From assembly GCA_047975325.1 (NCBI GenBank), contig JBKEDF010000084.1, positions 1-60,987 of the forward strand: 60,987 bases of DNA, read 5' to 3'. The DNA comes from JBKEDF01 sp047975325 (GTDB taxonomy: Bacteria > Pseudomonadota > Alphaproteobacteria > Rhodobacterales > Rhodobacteraceae). This document shows, in pieces, positions 52,435-59,541 of the stretch; positions within the stretch are counted from its first letter, which is position 1, and every line of letters begins with the position of its first letter. The notes under the pieces were generated by a model that saw only the letters and a list, made by a program, of their open reading frames with translations, was not told where the DNA came from and searched no databases. Made by a program: the position numbers and the translations under genes.

Positions 52435-53067
52435 TCAGTTTTCCGTATCGTCCGCCTTGCCGCGATTTTCAAGGATATCGTCAATCAGACCCCAGGCCTT
52501 GGCATCCTCAGCGGACATGAAATTATCGCGTTCCAGGGCGGCCTCGACCGCCTCGTAATCATTGCCGGTATGTTTGACATAGATTTCATTCAATCGGCGC
52601 TTGAGCTTTTCGGTCTCCCGCGCATGAATCATGATATCGGTTGCCTGCCCCTGATAGCCGCCCGAAGGCTGATGGACCATCACCCGGCTGTTGGGAAGGC
52701 TGAAACGCATCCCCTTTTCCCCGGCCGTCAGCAGCAGCGACCCCATGGAGGCCGCCTGTCCGATCACCAGCGTGGACACCTTGGGTTTGATATATTGCAT
52801 CGTGTCATAGATCGACAGGCCGGACGTCACGACACCACCGGGACTATTGATATACATGGAAATTTCCTTTGACGGGTTTTCCGCCTCCAGAAACAGGAGC
52901 TGGGCACAGATCAGCGAGGACATGCCATCATGCACCGGACCGGAAAGGAAGATGATCCGTTCCTTCAGCATCCGGGAGAAAATATCATAGGCCCGTTCAC
53001 CGCGGCTGGTCTGTTCCACGACCATCGGGACGAGTGTGTTCATATAGTGTTCGATCGGATCTTTCAT
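52435..53067 (-). CDS. clpP: ATP-dependent Clp protease proteolytic subunit
   Basis: Serine peptidase forming the double-ring barrel partnered by ClpX. The 210-residue product has VEQTSRGERAYDIFSRMLKE at the N-terminus, the catalytic Ser in GQAASMGSLLL, the catalytic His in VMVHQPSGGYQGQATD and an Asp further on. Standard gene order clpP-clpX. A promoter-like sequence with an embedded palindrome lies about 55 bp upstream. Confidence 0.98.
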   Translation of the reverse strand: MKDPIEHYMNTLVPMVVEQTSRGERAYDIFSRMLKERIIFLSGPVHDGMSSLICAQLLFLEAENPSKEISMYINSPGGVVTSGLSIYDTMQYIKPKVSTLVIGQAASMGSLLLTAGEKGMRFSLPNSRVMVHQPSGGYQGQATDIMIHARETEKLKRRLNEIYVKHTGNDYEAVEAALERDNFMSAEDAKAWGLIDDILENRGKADDTEN

Positions 53068-53118
53068 CTGCGCCTGCCTGTCATATCGTTCGAGAAATAG
53101 GACCGAATGGTTACCGGA

Positions 53119-53147
53119 GTCTTAGTGACGCTGCAGTTTGCCTGCAA
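53119..53147 (-). promoter_or_regulatory. Promoter of clpP with palindrome over the -35 box
   Basis: On the minus strand TTGCAG (53142-53147) and TAAGAC (53119-53124) are separated by 17 bases. The -35 box is covered by the perfect inverted repeat GCCTGC-AAGG-GCAGGC (53140-53155), a possible operator. I see no good heat-shock (RpoH) consensus here. Confidence 0.45.
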
Positions 53148-53213
53148 GGGCAGGCGACACAATAAGGTGGAAATGATAGGCTATCGGGCAAAAGTCCTGA
53201 AGAAGGGTCCAAA

Positions 53214-53681
53214 ATGGCGAAAATTTTCGCTTGTTACTTCGTGTTTCATATCATCGCGGCGGGTTCCGCCATCGCTTGTTCAATCCCCGGCGACACTGCC
53301 GAATTGCGTACCATTATCGTGGAACGGGTCAATGCCGAACGCAAACGCGCAGGGATTCCCGCACTTTCCCGTTCGGGGGCGTTGCGGAAGGCGGCCCAGG
53401 ACCTGGCCTGCGACAATGCCGATCAGGAACAATGGTCACATACCGGCAGGAACGGATCCGACCTGCGCGCCCGGCTGAAATCCGCCGGGTATCGGTTCCG
53501 CGCCGCCAATGAAAATGTCGGACGTTTCCGCAGTGCCGATCGCGCCGTGACCGAGTGGATGGGGTCAAGGCCCCATCGTGCCAATATCCTTTCCCCCGCA
53601 ATCCGCGCAATAGGCGTGGGCGTAGCTGTTGGTCGTGACGGCCGGGCCTATTGGGTCATGGTTGGCGGCAGGGCGCGCTGA
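53214..53681 (+). CDS. Secreted CAP-domain (SCP/PR1) protein
   Basis: A 155-residue exported protein: signal peptide about 1-20 (FHIIAAGSAIA) then a bacterial CAP domain. Landmarks are IIVERVNAERKRAGIPALSR, ALRKAAQDLACDNADQEQWS with HTGRNGSDLRARLKSAGYRF, ENVGRFRS, TEWMGSRPHRANILSPAIR, and IGVGVAVGRDGRAYWVM. The histidines of QWSHTG and RPHRAN occupy the conserved cleft. Two cysteines may form a disulfide. Bacterial CAP proteins are of mostly unknown function. Divergent from clpP. Confidence 0.88.
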   Translation: MAKIFACYFVFHIIAAGSAIACSIPGDTAELRTIIVERVNAERKRAGIPALSRSGALRKAAQDLACDNADQEQWSHTGRNGSDLRARLKSAGYRFRAANENVGRFRSADRAVTEWMGSRPHRANILSPAIRAIGVGVAVGRDGRAYWVMVGGRAR

Positions 53682-53702
53682 TCTTGCCCCCTACGGTTCC
53701 GG

Positions 53703-54818
53703 TCAGCGCTGCGCCAGCGCATCGGAAAGCAGGTTCCGCACCGTCTCCGGCGGGATATCGGTGGCAACAAACGCCTCCCCGATGCCACGTGCGAGGATGA
53801 AACGCAGCTTGCCATCGATCACCTTTTTGTCCTGCGCCATCAGTGTCAAAAGCGCCTCCGGCCCCGGAAGCTCCCCCGGAATGTCGGACAGATCCGTCTT
53901 CATTCCCATCGCCCTCAGATGGGCCCGCACCCGACTTGGCACTTCCTGACTGCAAAACCCCAGCCTCTGGCTCAATTCAAAGGCCAGCGCGGAACCGATT
54001 GCCACCCCTTCGCCATGCAGCAGCCTGTCGGAATATCCTGTTGCCTTTTCAAGGGCATGACAAAAGGTATGACCAAGGTTCAAAAGCGCGCGGTCGCCCT
54101 CTTCGGTTTCATCGCGCGCTACAATCTCAGCCTTCATTTCAACAGACCGGCGCACGGCATATTGCCGTGCGGCACTGTCACCCGCCGCCATGGCCGCCGC
54201 ATTATCTTCCAGCCATTCGAAAAAGGCGGCATCCCCCAGCAGCCCATATTTGACGACCTCACCATATCCTGCCAGAAAATCCCTTGCGGACAGGGAGGCC
54301 AGAAGCCCTATATCGGCCAGTACAAGCGCGGGCTGATGGAAGGCGCCGATCAGGTTCTTGCCCTGTGCCGTATTGATCCCCGTCTTGCCACCGACCGAAC
54401 TGTCCACCTGCGCCAGAAGCGAGGTCGGGATCTGCACGAAACGCACACCCCGCCGCAAGATCGCCGCCGCAAAACCGACCAGATCACCGATCACCCCACC
54501 GCCAAGCGCAATGATGACATCACGCCGTTCGATCTTCTGATCAAGCAGCCAGCCACTTAGATGTTCAAGTTCAGTCCAGCATTTTGTCCCTTCACCAGCC
54601 GGAAGGGAAAGGGAAGCCGTTTCAATGCCTTCTGCGGCAAAGCTCGTGCAGACATCATCCAGATGAAGCGCACCGACACGGGTTTCGGTGACAATGGCCA
54701 CACGCGGACGACGCAATAGCGGCGCGACCTCCCGGCCGGCACGCGCGGCCAGTCCCGCACCGATCCGTACTTCGTAGCTGCGCGCACCAAGCGCCACCTT
54801 TATCCGGTCGGTTTCCAT
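53703..54818 (-). CDS. aroB: 3-dehydroquinate synthase
   Basis: Second step of the shikimate pathway, using NAD and a divalent metal. The 371-residue protein has LPAGEGTKCWTELEHLSGWL, ALGGGVIGDLVGFAAAILRR, GVRFVQIPTSLLAQVDSSVG then GKTGINTAQGKNLIGAF, and the metal-ligand histidines in LNLGHTFCHALE and LLHGEGVAIG. ATG at 54818 lies 4 bases after the aroK stop, with GGAGG inside the end of aroK; the two are coupled. Confidence 0.97.
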   Translation of the reverse strand: METDRIKVALGARSYEVRIGAGLAARAGREVAPLLRRPRVAIVTETRVGALHLDDVCTSFAAEGIETASLSLPAGEGTKCWTELEHLSGWLLDQKIERRDVIIALGGGVIGDLVGFAAAILRRGVRFVQIPTSLLAQVDSSVGGKTGINTAQGKNLIGAFHQPALVLADIGLLASLSARDFLAGYGEVVKYGLLGDAAFFEWLEDNAAAMAAGDSAARQYAVRRSVEMKAEIVARDETEEGDRALLNLGHTFCHALEKATGYSDRLLHGEGVAIGSALAFELSQRLGFCSQEVPSRVRAHLRAMGMKTDLSDIPGELPGPEALLTLMAQDKKVIDGKLRFILARGIGEAFVATDIPPETVRNLLSDALAQR

Positions 54819-54822
54819 ATCA

Positions 54823-55359
54823 TCAGACCTCCAACACATCGGCGCGCGTACTCAGCGCCTGTTTTACCCGTAGCGCCATTTTCTCGATCGGCAGTTCCGC
54901 CTCTGCATCCACCGCCAGATCGGCCAGGGCATAGACCGGCACGCGTACCTTGTAGATCGCGCGAAGCGTCTCCCGCGGGTTGGCAGTGCGCAAAAGTGGT
55001 CGCGACGATTTATGCCGGACACGGTGCCAAAGCAGATCCAGATCCGCCCGTAACCAGACCGAAACCCCCTGCGCACTGATCATGCGACGATTTTCTTCGG
55101 CCAGAAAGGCCCCGCCCCCGGTGGAAAGAATGCAGGGCGGGCCTTCCAGCAGGCGACGCAAGACCTGACTTTCCTTCAGACGAAAGAATGGTTCGCCATC
55201 GCGTTCGAAGATCTCGGCAATGGTGCGATTCGCGGCGCGTTCGATTTCCTCATCCGAATCGAGGAAGGGCACGGCAAGAAGCCGTGCCAACGCAGTGCCG
55301 ACAGCCGTCTTGCCCGCGCCCATCATGCCGACCATCACCACCGATTTCTTCAATTGCAT
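54823..55359 (-). CDS. aroK: Shikimate kinase
   Basis: Phosphorylates shikimate with ATP. The 178-residue P-loop kinase has Walker A MVGMMGAGKTAVGTALA (about residues 10-26), the shikimate-binding DSDEEIERAANRTIAEIFER, GGGAFLAEENRRMI, and the lid arginines near SSRPLLRTANPRETL. aroK-aroB order is the common bacterial arrangement; class II DAHP synthase lies 30 kb away. Confidence 0.96.
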   Translation of the reverse strand: MQLKKSVVMVGMMGAGKTAVGTALARLLAVPFLDSDEEIERAANRTIAEIFERDGEPFFRLKESQVLRRLLEGPPCILSTGGGAFLAEENRRMISAQGVSVWLRADLDLLWHRVRHKSSRPLLRTANPRETLRAIYKVRVPVYALADLAVDAEAELPIEKMALRVKQALSTRADVLEV

Positions 55360-55594
55360 CGAATGTTGACTACCCCGGACAGAACCGCCCGGCGCGGCCC
55401 TTTGCCCCCCTCCAATAACGGCCTCTCCCGCGCCGGTCCAGCACCCGCCGGTGGCAATCCCCTGCGCAACGGGAAAAACTTCCTCACGTCATGGTCGTGA
55501 ATTCTTCCGGAAATGCTATATAACCAAGCAGAACGACCGGCCCAGCCCCATTTGGCAAGGAACCGGCAGGCAGAATTCAGGCATGAAGGCGAAA

Positions 55595-55732
55595 ATGATG
55601 AAGACGATAATTAAAATCCTGTTGGTTCTCGTGGTGCTTGGGCTGGCCGCGCTGTCAGGATTTGCCTATTTCGGCGACATGGCGCCGGAACAGAATGTCG
55701 TGACGCAACCGGTGATCCTGAATGGTGAATAG
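55595..55732 (+). CDS. Tiny single-helix membrane protein
   Basis: About 45 residues: a short basic start, one hydrophobic helix (IIKILLVLVVLGLAALSGFA) and a short polar tail (GDMAPEQNVVTQPVILNGE). Its stop overlaps the start of the next gene by 11 bases, suggesting coupling. AAGG precedes the ATG at 55595; ATGs at 55583 and 55598 are alternatives. No function recognised; either a membrane peptide or a signal-anchored periplasmic tail. Confidence 0.65.
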   Translation: MMKTIIKILLVLVVLGLAALSGFAYFGDMAPEQNVVTQPVILNGE

Positions 55733-57269
55733 ACAAGGCAGGTTGATCCTGCCTCTCCTGGGTCTTGGCCTGATATTGTCCGGATCGCCCGCGCTGGCGC
55801 AGGATCCGCTTTCGGCCATTGACTGGCTGTCGCGTTCGGTTACCGCGCCCGGGGCGCAGGGCATTGGCGAACCCGCCGTGTCCGGCGCGGGGGAGGCCCT
55901 GCCCCAAACCGTTGTCACCTCGGTTCTGGGGGCATCATCGCCCGATGCGGTCGGGGTTCTGCCCCCCGAATCAGCCGGGCTTCCCGAAAATCTCTGGGGC
56001 GTCGGTCAAACTGCCGAAATTGCCAGGATCATCGCGGATGAACGTACGGAATCCCTGCCTGCCCTTCAGGGCCTGTTGCTGACGCTCCTTCTGACAGAGG
56101 CCGAACCGCCCCCCGATGCCGGTGGCAAGGGCATCTTTCTGCGCGCCCGGATCGACAAGCTTCTGGCCATGGGTGCGCTGGATCAGGCACAGGCGCTGAT
56201 CGAAGCCGCAGGCGCCGTAACACCGGAACTTTTTCGCCGCGCCTTCGATATCGCAATGCTGACGGGAACCGAAGATCAGGCCTGCGAGACACTGACCGAC
56301 AATATTTCCCTTGCGCCGACCTATCCAGCCCGTGTCTTCTGCCTCGCCCGTGCAGGCGACTGGAATGCCGCTGCGCTGACCCTTCGCATGGCACAGGCGC
56401 TTGGTTATGTCAGCGAGGCCGAGGATGCGCTGCTTTCGCGTTTTCTTGACCCGGATCTTTCCGATGGTGAGCCGCCCCTGCCACAACCCGATCCCATCAC
56501 CCCCCTGGATTGGCGGATGCTGGAGGCGATTGGCGAGGGGCTGCCCACCCAGGGGCTGCCCCTCGCCTTTTCCCATGCGGAACTTCGGGAAAACGTTGGC
56601 TGGAAAGCCCAGATCGAAGCCGCGGAACGATTGGGGCGCGCGGGCGTGATCGACCCCAATCTGTTGCTGGGGATCTATACCGCACGGCAACCGGCCGCAT
56701 CCGGCGGGGTCTGGGACCGGGTCGAGGCCTTTCAAAAGTTTGAAACCGCCCTTGCCGCAGGAGACTTGGATGCTGTCTCCGCCACACTCGCCCCGGCCTG
56801 GTCGGCCATGGCGGAGGCCGATCTGGAACTGGCCTTTGCAACGCTTTTTGCCGAACGGCTTGGCGAATTATCCCTTTCCGGAAAGGCGGGCGCCCTGGCC
56901 TTCCGCATTGCCCTGCTTTCATCCGGTTACGAGGCCGCCGCCAGGGCCCGCAAGCCCGAGGATGCGATGGAGGCTTTCCTGATCGGCATCGCTACGGATA
57001 AGCTTCGGGATATCCCACCCCCCAATTCACTGGCCCGCGCCATCGCGCCCGCATTTTTGCAACCTGCCACATCTGACGATCTGGCCGCCCTTCTGGAGGA
57101 ACGCCGGATCGGTGAGGCCATCCTCGGGGCAACCGACCGGATCGCACGGGGATTGCACGGCGAATCACGGCTGGTGGCTGAGGGATTATCGCTTTTCCAA
57201 CTGCTCGGAATGAAGGATCTCACGCGGCGCACGGCCTTGCAATTGTTACTGCTGGAACGTCGCGGATGA
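55722..57269 (+). CDS. Exported helical protein of unknown function
   Basis: A 515-residue protein with a signal peptide (cleavage about residue 26, GSPALAQ) followed by an almost wholly alpha-helical, Ala/Leu/Glu-rich sequence reminiscent of helical repeats (for example KLLAMGALDQAQALIEAAG and LARAGDWNAAALTLRMAQAL). No enzyme motif is seen. Two cysteines lie at CETLTDN and ARVFCLAR. It is coupled upstream to the tiny membrane protein (11-base overlap) and downstream to xerD (ATGA). I recall hypothetical proteins in this position in Rhodobacterales but know no function; scaffold or envelope assembly is a guess. Confidence 0.8.
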   Translation: MVNRQGRLILPLLGLGLILSGSPALAQDPLSAIDWLSRSVTAPGAQGIGEPAVSGAGEALPQTVVTSVLGASSPDAVGVLPPESAGLPENLWGVGQTAEIARIIADERTESLPALQGLLLTLLLTEAEPPPDAGGKGIFLRARIDKLLAMGALDQAQALIEAAGAVTPELFRRAFDIAMLTGTEDQACETLTDNISLAPTYPARVFCLARAGDWNAAALTLRMAQALGYVSEAEDALLSRFLDPDLSDGEPPLPQPDPITPLDWRMLEAIGEGLPTQGLPLAFSHAELRENVGWKAQIEAAERLGRAGVIDPNLLLGIYTARQPAASGGVWDRVEAFQKFETALAAGDLDAVSATLAPAWSAMAEADLELAFATLFAERLGELSLSGKAGALAFRIALLSSGYEAAARARKPEDAMEAFLIGIATDKLRDIPPPNSLARAIAPAFLQPATSDDLAALLEERRIGEAILGATDRIARGLHGESRLVAEGLSLFQLLGMKDLTRRTALQLLLLERRG

Positions 57270-58201
57270 GTACGGAAGGCCAGCGCTGGATCCCCGCCTT
57301 TCTGGAGGCACAGGCCGCCGAGCTTGGCGCGGCGCGCAACACGCTTCTGGCCTATGGCCGGGATCTTGCCGATTTCGACAGTTGGCTCGAATCACAGGAT
57401 CTCACCTTGTCCGGTCTGGATCGCGAGGCGATCGAGGGCTATCTGATCGAACTGGAAGCCGGAGGCTTGGCCAGGTCCACGCGGGCCCGCAGGCTTTCCG
57501 CGATCCGTCAGCTTTACCGTTTTGCCTTTGAGGAAGGCTGGCGCGCCGACAACCCCGCATTGCGAATGAAGGGTCCGGGAAAGACACATCACCTGCCCGG
57601 CACATTGGAAATCGCCGAGGTCGATGCCTTGCTTTCGGCCGCCCGCGCACGCGGCAGGGACAATACGGAAAAGCTGCGCAATACATGCCTTATGGAACTG
57701 CTCTATGCCACCGGCCTGCGCGTGTCGGAACTGGTGGAATTGCCCGTGGCCGCGACGCGCGGCGATCCCGCCATGATCCTGGTGCGCGGCAAGGGCGGCA
57801 AGGAACGGATGGTACCGCTATCCGCCCCCGCCCGCAGTGCGCTTGCCGCCTGGATCACTGCGCGCGATGCGGCCGAAACCGCGCGCAAGCCCCCGGCCCG
57901 GCCGTCGCGTTTCCTGTTCCCCGGACGTGGCGCGGCAGGGCATCTGACGCGTCAGCAGTTTTTCGTACTGGTCAAGCAGTTCGCCACCGATGCCGGGATC
58001 GATCCGGCACGTGTCACCCCCCATGTGCTGCGCCATGCCTTTGCCACACATCTTCTGGCCGGAGGCGCGGACCTGCGTGTAATCCAGACATTACTGGGCC
58101 ATGCCGATCTTTCGACGACGGAAATCTACACACATGTGCTTGACGAGCATCTCAAAAAGCTGGTTCTGGATCATCACCCGCTAGCAAAACCAAAGCCCTG
58201 A
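57266..58201 (+). CDS. xerD: Site-specific tyrosine recombinase XerD
   Basis: Resolves chromosome dimers at dif together with XerC. The 311-residue protein has the N-terminal SAM-like DNA-binding domain (about 6-90, ARNTLLAYGRDLADFDSWLE) and the catalytic domain with all key residues: Arg in YATGLRVSELVEL, Lys in GKGGKERMVPL, His and Arg in PHVLRHAFATHLLAG, His in LLGHADLSTTEIYTHV and the nucleophile Tyr of that segment. Being flanked by housekeeping genes rather than att-like repeats argues for a core Xer enzyme, not a phage integrase. Confidence 0.93.
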   Translation: MSTEGQRWIPAFLEAQAAELGAARNTLLAYGRDLADFDSWLESQDLTLSGLDREAIEGYLIELEAGGLARSTRARRLSAIRQLYRFAFEEGWRADNPALRMKGPGKTHHLPGTLEIAEVDALLSAARARGRDNTEKLRNTCLMELLYATGLRVSELVELPVAATRGDPAMILVRGKGGKERMVPLSAPARSALAAWITARDAAETARKPPARPSRFLFPGRGAAGHLTRQQFFVLVKQFATDAGIDPARVTPHVLRHAFATHLLAGGADLRVIQTLLGHADLSTTEIYTHVLDEHLKKLVLDHHPLAKPKP

Positions 58202-58215
58202 TACGGACTGCCCCG

Positions 58216-59517
58216 ATGGAACCTGCCATTCTTGACACCGCCTTCTGGCTGACCGCCATCGCGATCCTCGCGTTGCTGGTCCTTTCGGCCTTCTTCTCCG
58301 GCTCGGAAACGGCCCTGACGGCCTCTTCGCGCGGCAAGCTCAAATCGCTTGCCGACAAGGGTTCTTCAGGGGCGAAGGTTGCGCTGAGTATCACCGAAGA
58401 CAATGAAAAGATGATCGGCGCGCTGCTGCTGGGCAATAATATCGTCAATATCCTTTCAGCCTCGCTTGCCACATCGCTACTGACGCGCCTGTTTGGCGAT
58501 GGCGGTGTGGCTTTGGCGACGCTGGTGATGACAATGCTTGTCCTGGTCTTCGGCGAAGTTCTGCCCAAGACGCTGGCCATCACCTATCCGGAGCCCTTTG
58601 CCGCGCGCGTTGCCCCGGTTATCCGGCTCCTGACCATCGTGGGTGCGCCGGTCATTGCCGTGGTCCGTTACCTGGTACGCGGGATCCTGACGCTTTTCGG
58701 TGTGCGGACCGACCCACAGGCCCATATGCTGGCACTACGCGATGAAATTGCAGGGGCCATCGCCCTGGGGCATTCCGAAGGCGCGGTGGAAAAGGAAGAT
58801 CGCGATCGGCTGCTGGGTGCGCTCGACCTGTCCGACCGGATGGTCGAGGAAATCATGCGCCACCGTCGCGATATCGAAATGATCGATGCCGAAAAGAGTT
58901 CCAATGACATCCTGACACAGGTCCTGTCGTCCCCCCATACCCGCCTGCCCGTCTATCGTGGCGATGATGAAAATATCCTCGGGGTCATCCATGCAAAGGA
59001 CTTGCTGCGCGAAGTGGATCGGGTCGTACGCAAGGGTGATAGTGGCAATTCCCTTGCCGATCTCGATATCCTGAAAATCACGATGAAGCCCTATTTCGTC
59101 CCGGAAACTACACCCCTGGACGAACAGATGCGGCAGTTCCTGAAACGCCGCACGCATTTCGCCCTGGTGGTGGATGAATATGGCGCGCTGCGCGGGCTGA
59201 TCACGCTGGAGGATATCCTGGAGGAAATCGTCGGTGAAATCCGCGACGAATTCGACGTGGTGGAAAAGGATCAGCCCCTGATCCCCGATGAGGCAGGCAA
59301 TTACGCCATAGACGGGGCGATGACGATCCGTGACCTCAACCGGCTGACCGACTGGCGCCTGCCCGATGACGAGGCCAATACCGTGGCCGGGCTGGTCATC
59401 CACGAAGCGCAGATGATCCCGAATGAAGGACAGGTCTTTTCCTTCCACGGCTTCCGGTTTGAGGTGGTGACCCGAAAGGAAAACCGGATCACTGCCCTCA
59501 ATATCCGTCCCCTCTGA
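58216..59517 (+). CDS. CNNM/CBS-domain transporter of the CorC/HlyC family
   Basis: A 433-residue inner-membrane protein. N-terminal CNNM (DUF21) domain of four helices (about 10-185) with FFSGSETALTASSRGKLKSL and LLLGNNIVNILSASLATSLL. Two CBS domains follow (SSPHTRLPVYRGDDENILGV and FALVVDEYGALRGLITLEDI, then LEEIVGEI). A C-terminal CorC/HlyC transporter-associated domain (YAIDGAMTIRDLNRLTDWRL) ends the protein. Relatives affect magnesium or cobalt efflux. Begins 14 bases after xerD. Confidence 0.92.
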   Translation: MEPAILDTAFWLTAIAILALLVLSAFFSGSETALTASSRGKLKSLADKGSSGAKVALSITEDNEKMIGALLLGNNIVNILSASLATSLLTRLFGDGGVALATLVMTMLVLVFGEVLPKTLAITYPEPFAARVAPVIRLLTIVGAPVIAVVRYLVRGILTLFGVRTDPQAHMLALRDEIAGAIALGHSEGAVEKEDRDRLLGALDLSDRMVEEIMRHRRDIEMIDAEKSSNDILTQVLSSPHTRLPVYRGDDENILGVIHAKDLLREVDRVVRKGDSGNSLADLDILKITMKPYFVPETTPLDEQMRQFLKRRTHFALVVDEYGALRGLITLEDILEEIVGEIRDEFDVVEKDQPLIPDEAGNYAIDGAMTIRDLNRLTDWRLPDDEANTVAGLVIHEAQMIPNEGQVFSFHGFRFEVVTRKENRITALNIRPL

Positions 59518-59541
59518 TCCCGTGGCCCAAAACGTGAAGGA

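Noticed and set aside
57266..58201. Tyrosine recombinase as sign of an integrated element
   Set aside because: The sequence is XerD-like, it is co-translated with a neighbouring core-like gene, and I saw no flanking direct repeats, tRNA-end duplication or phage genes. The only tRNA is about 6.6 kb away and intact.
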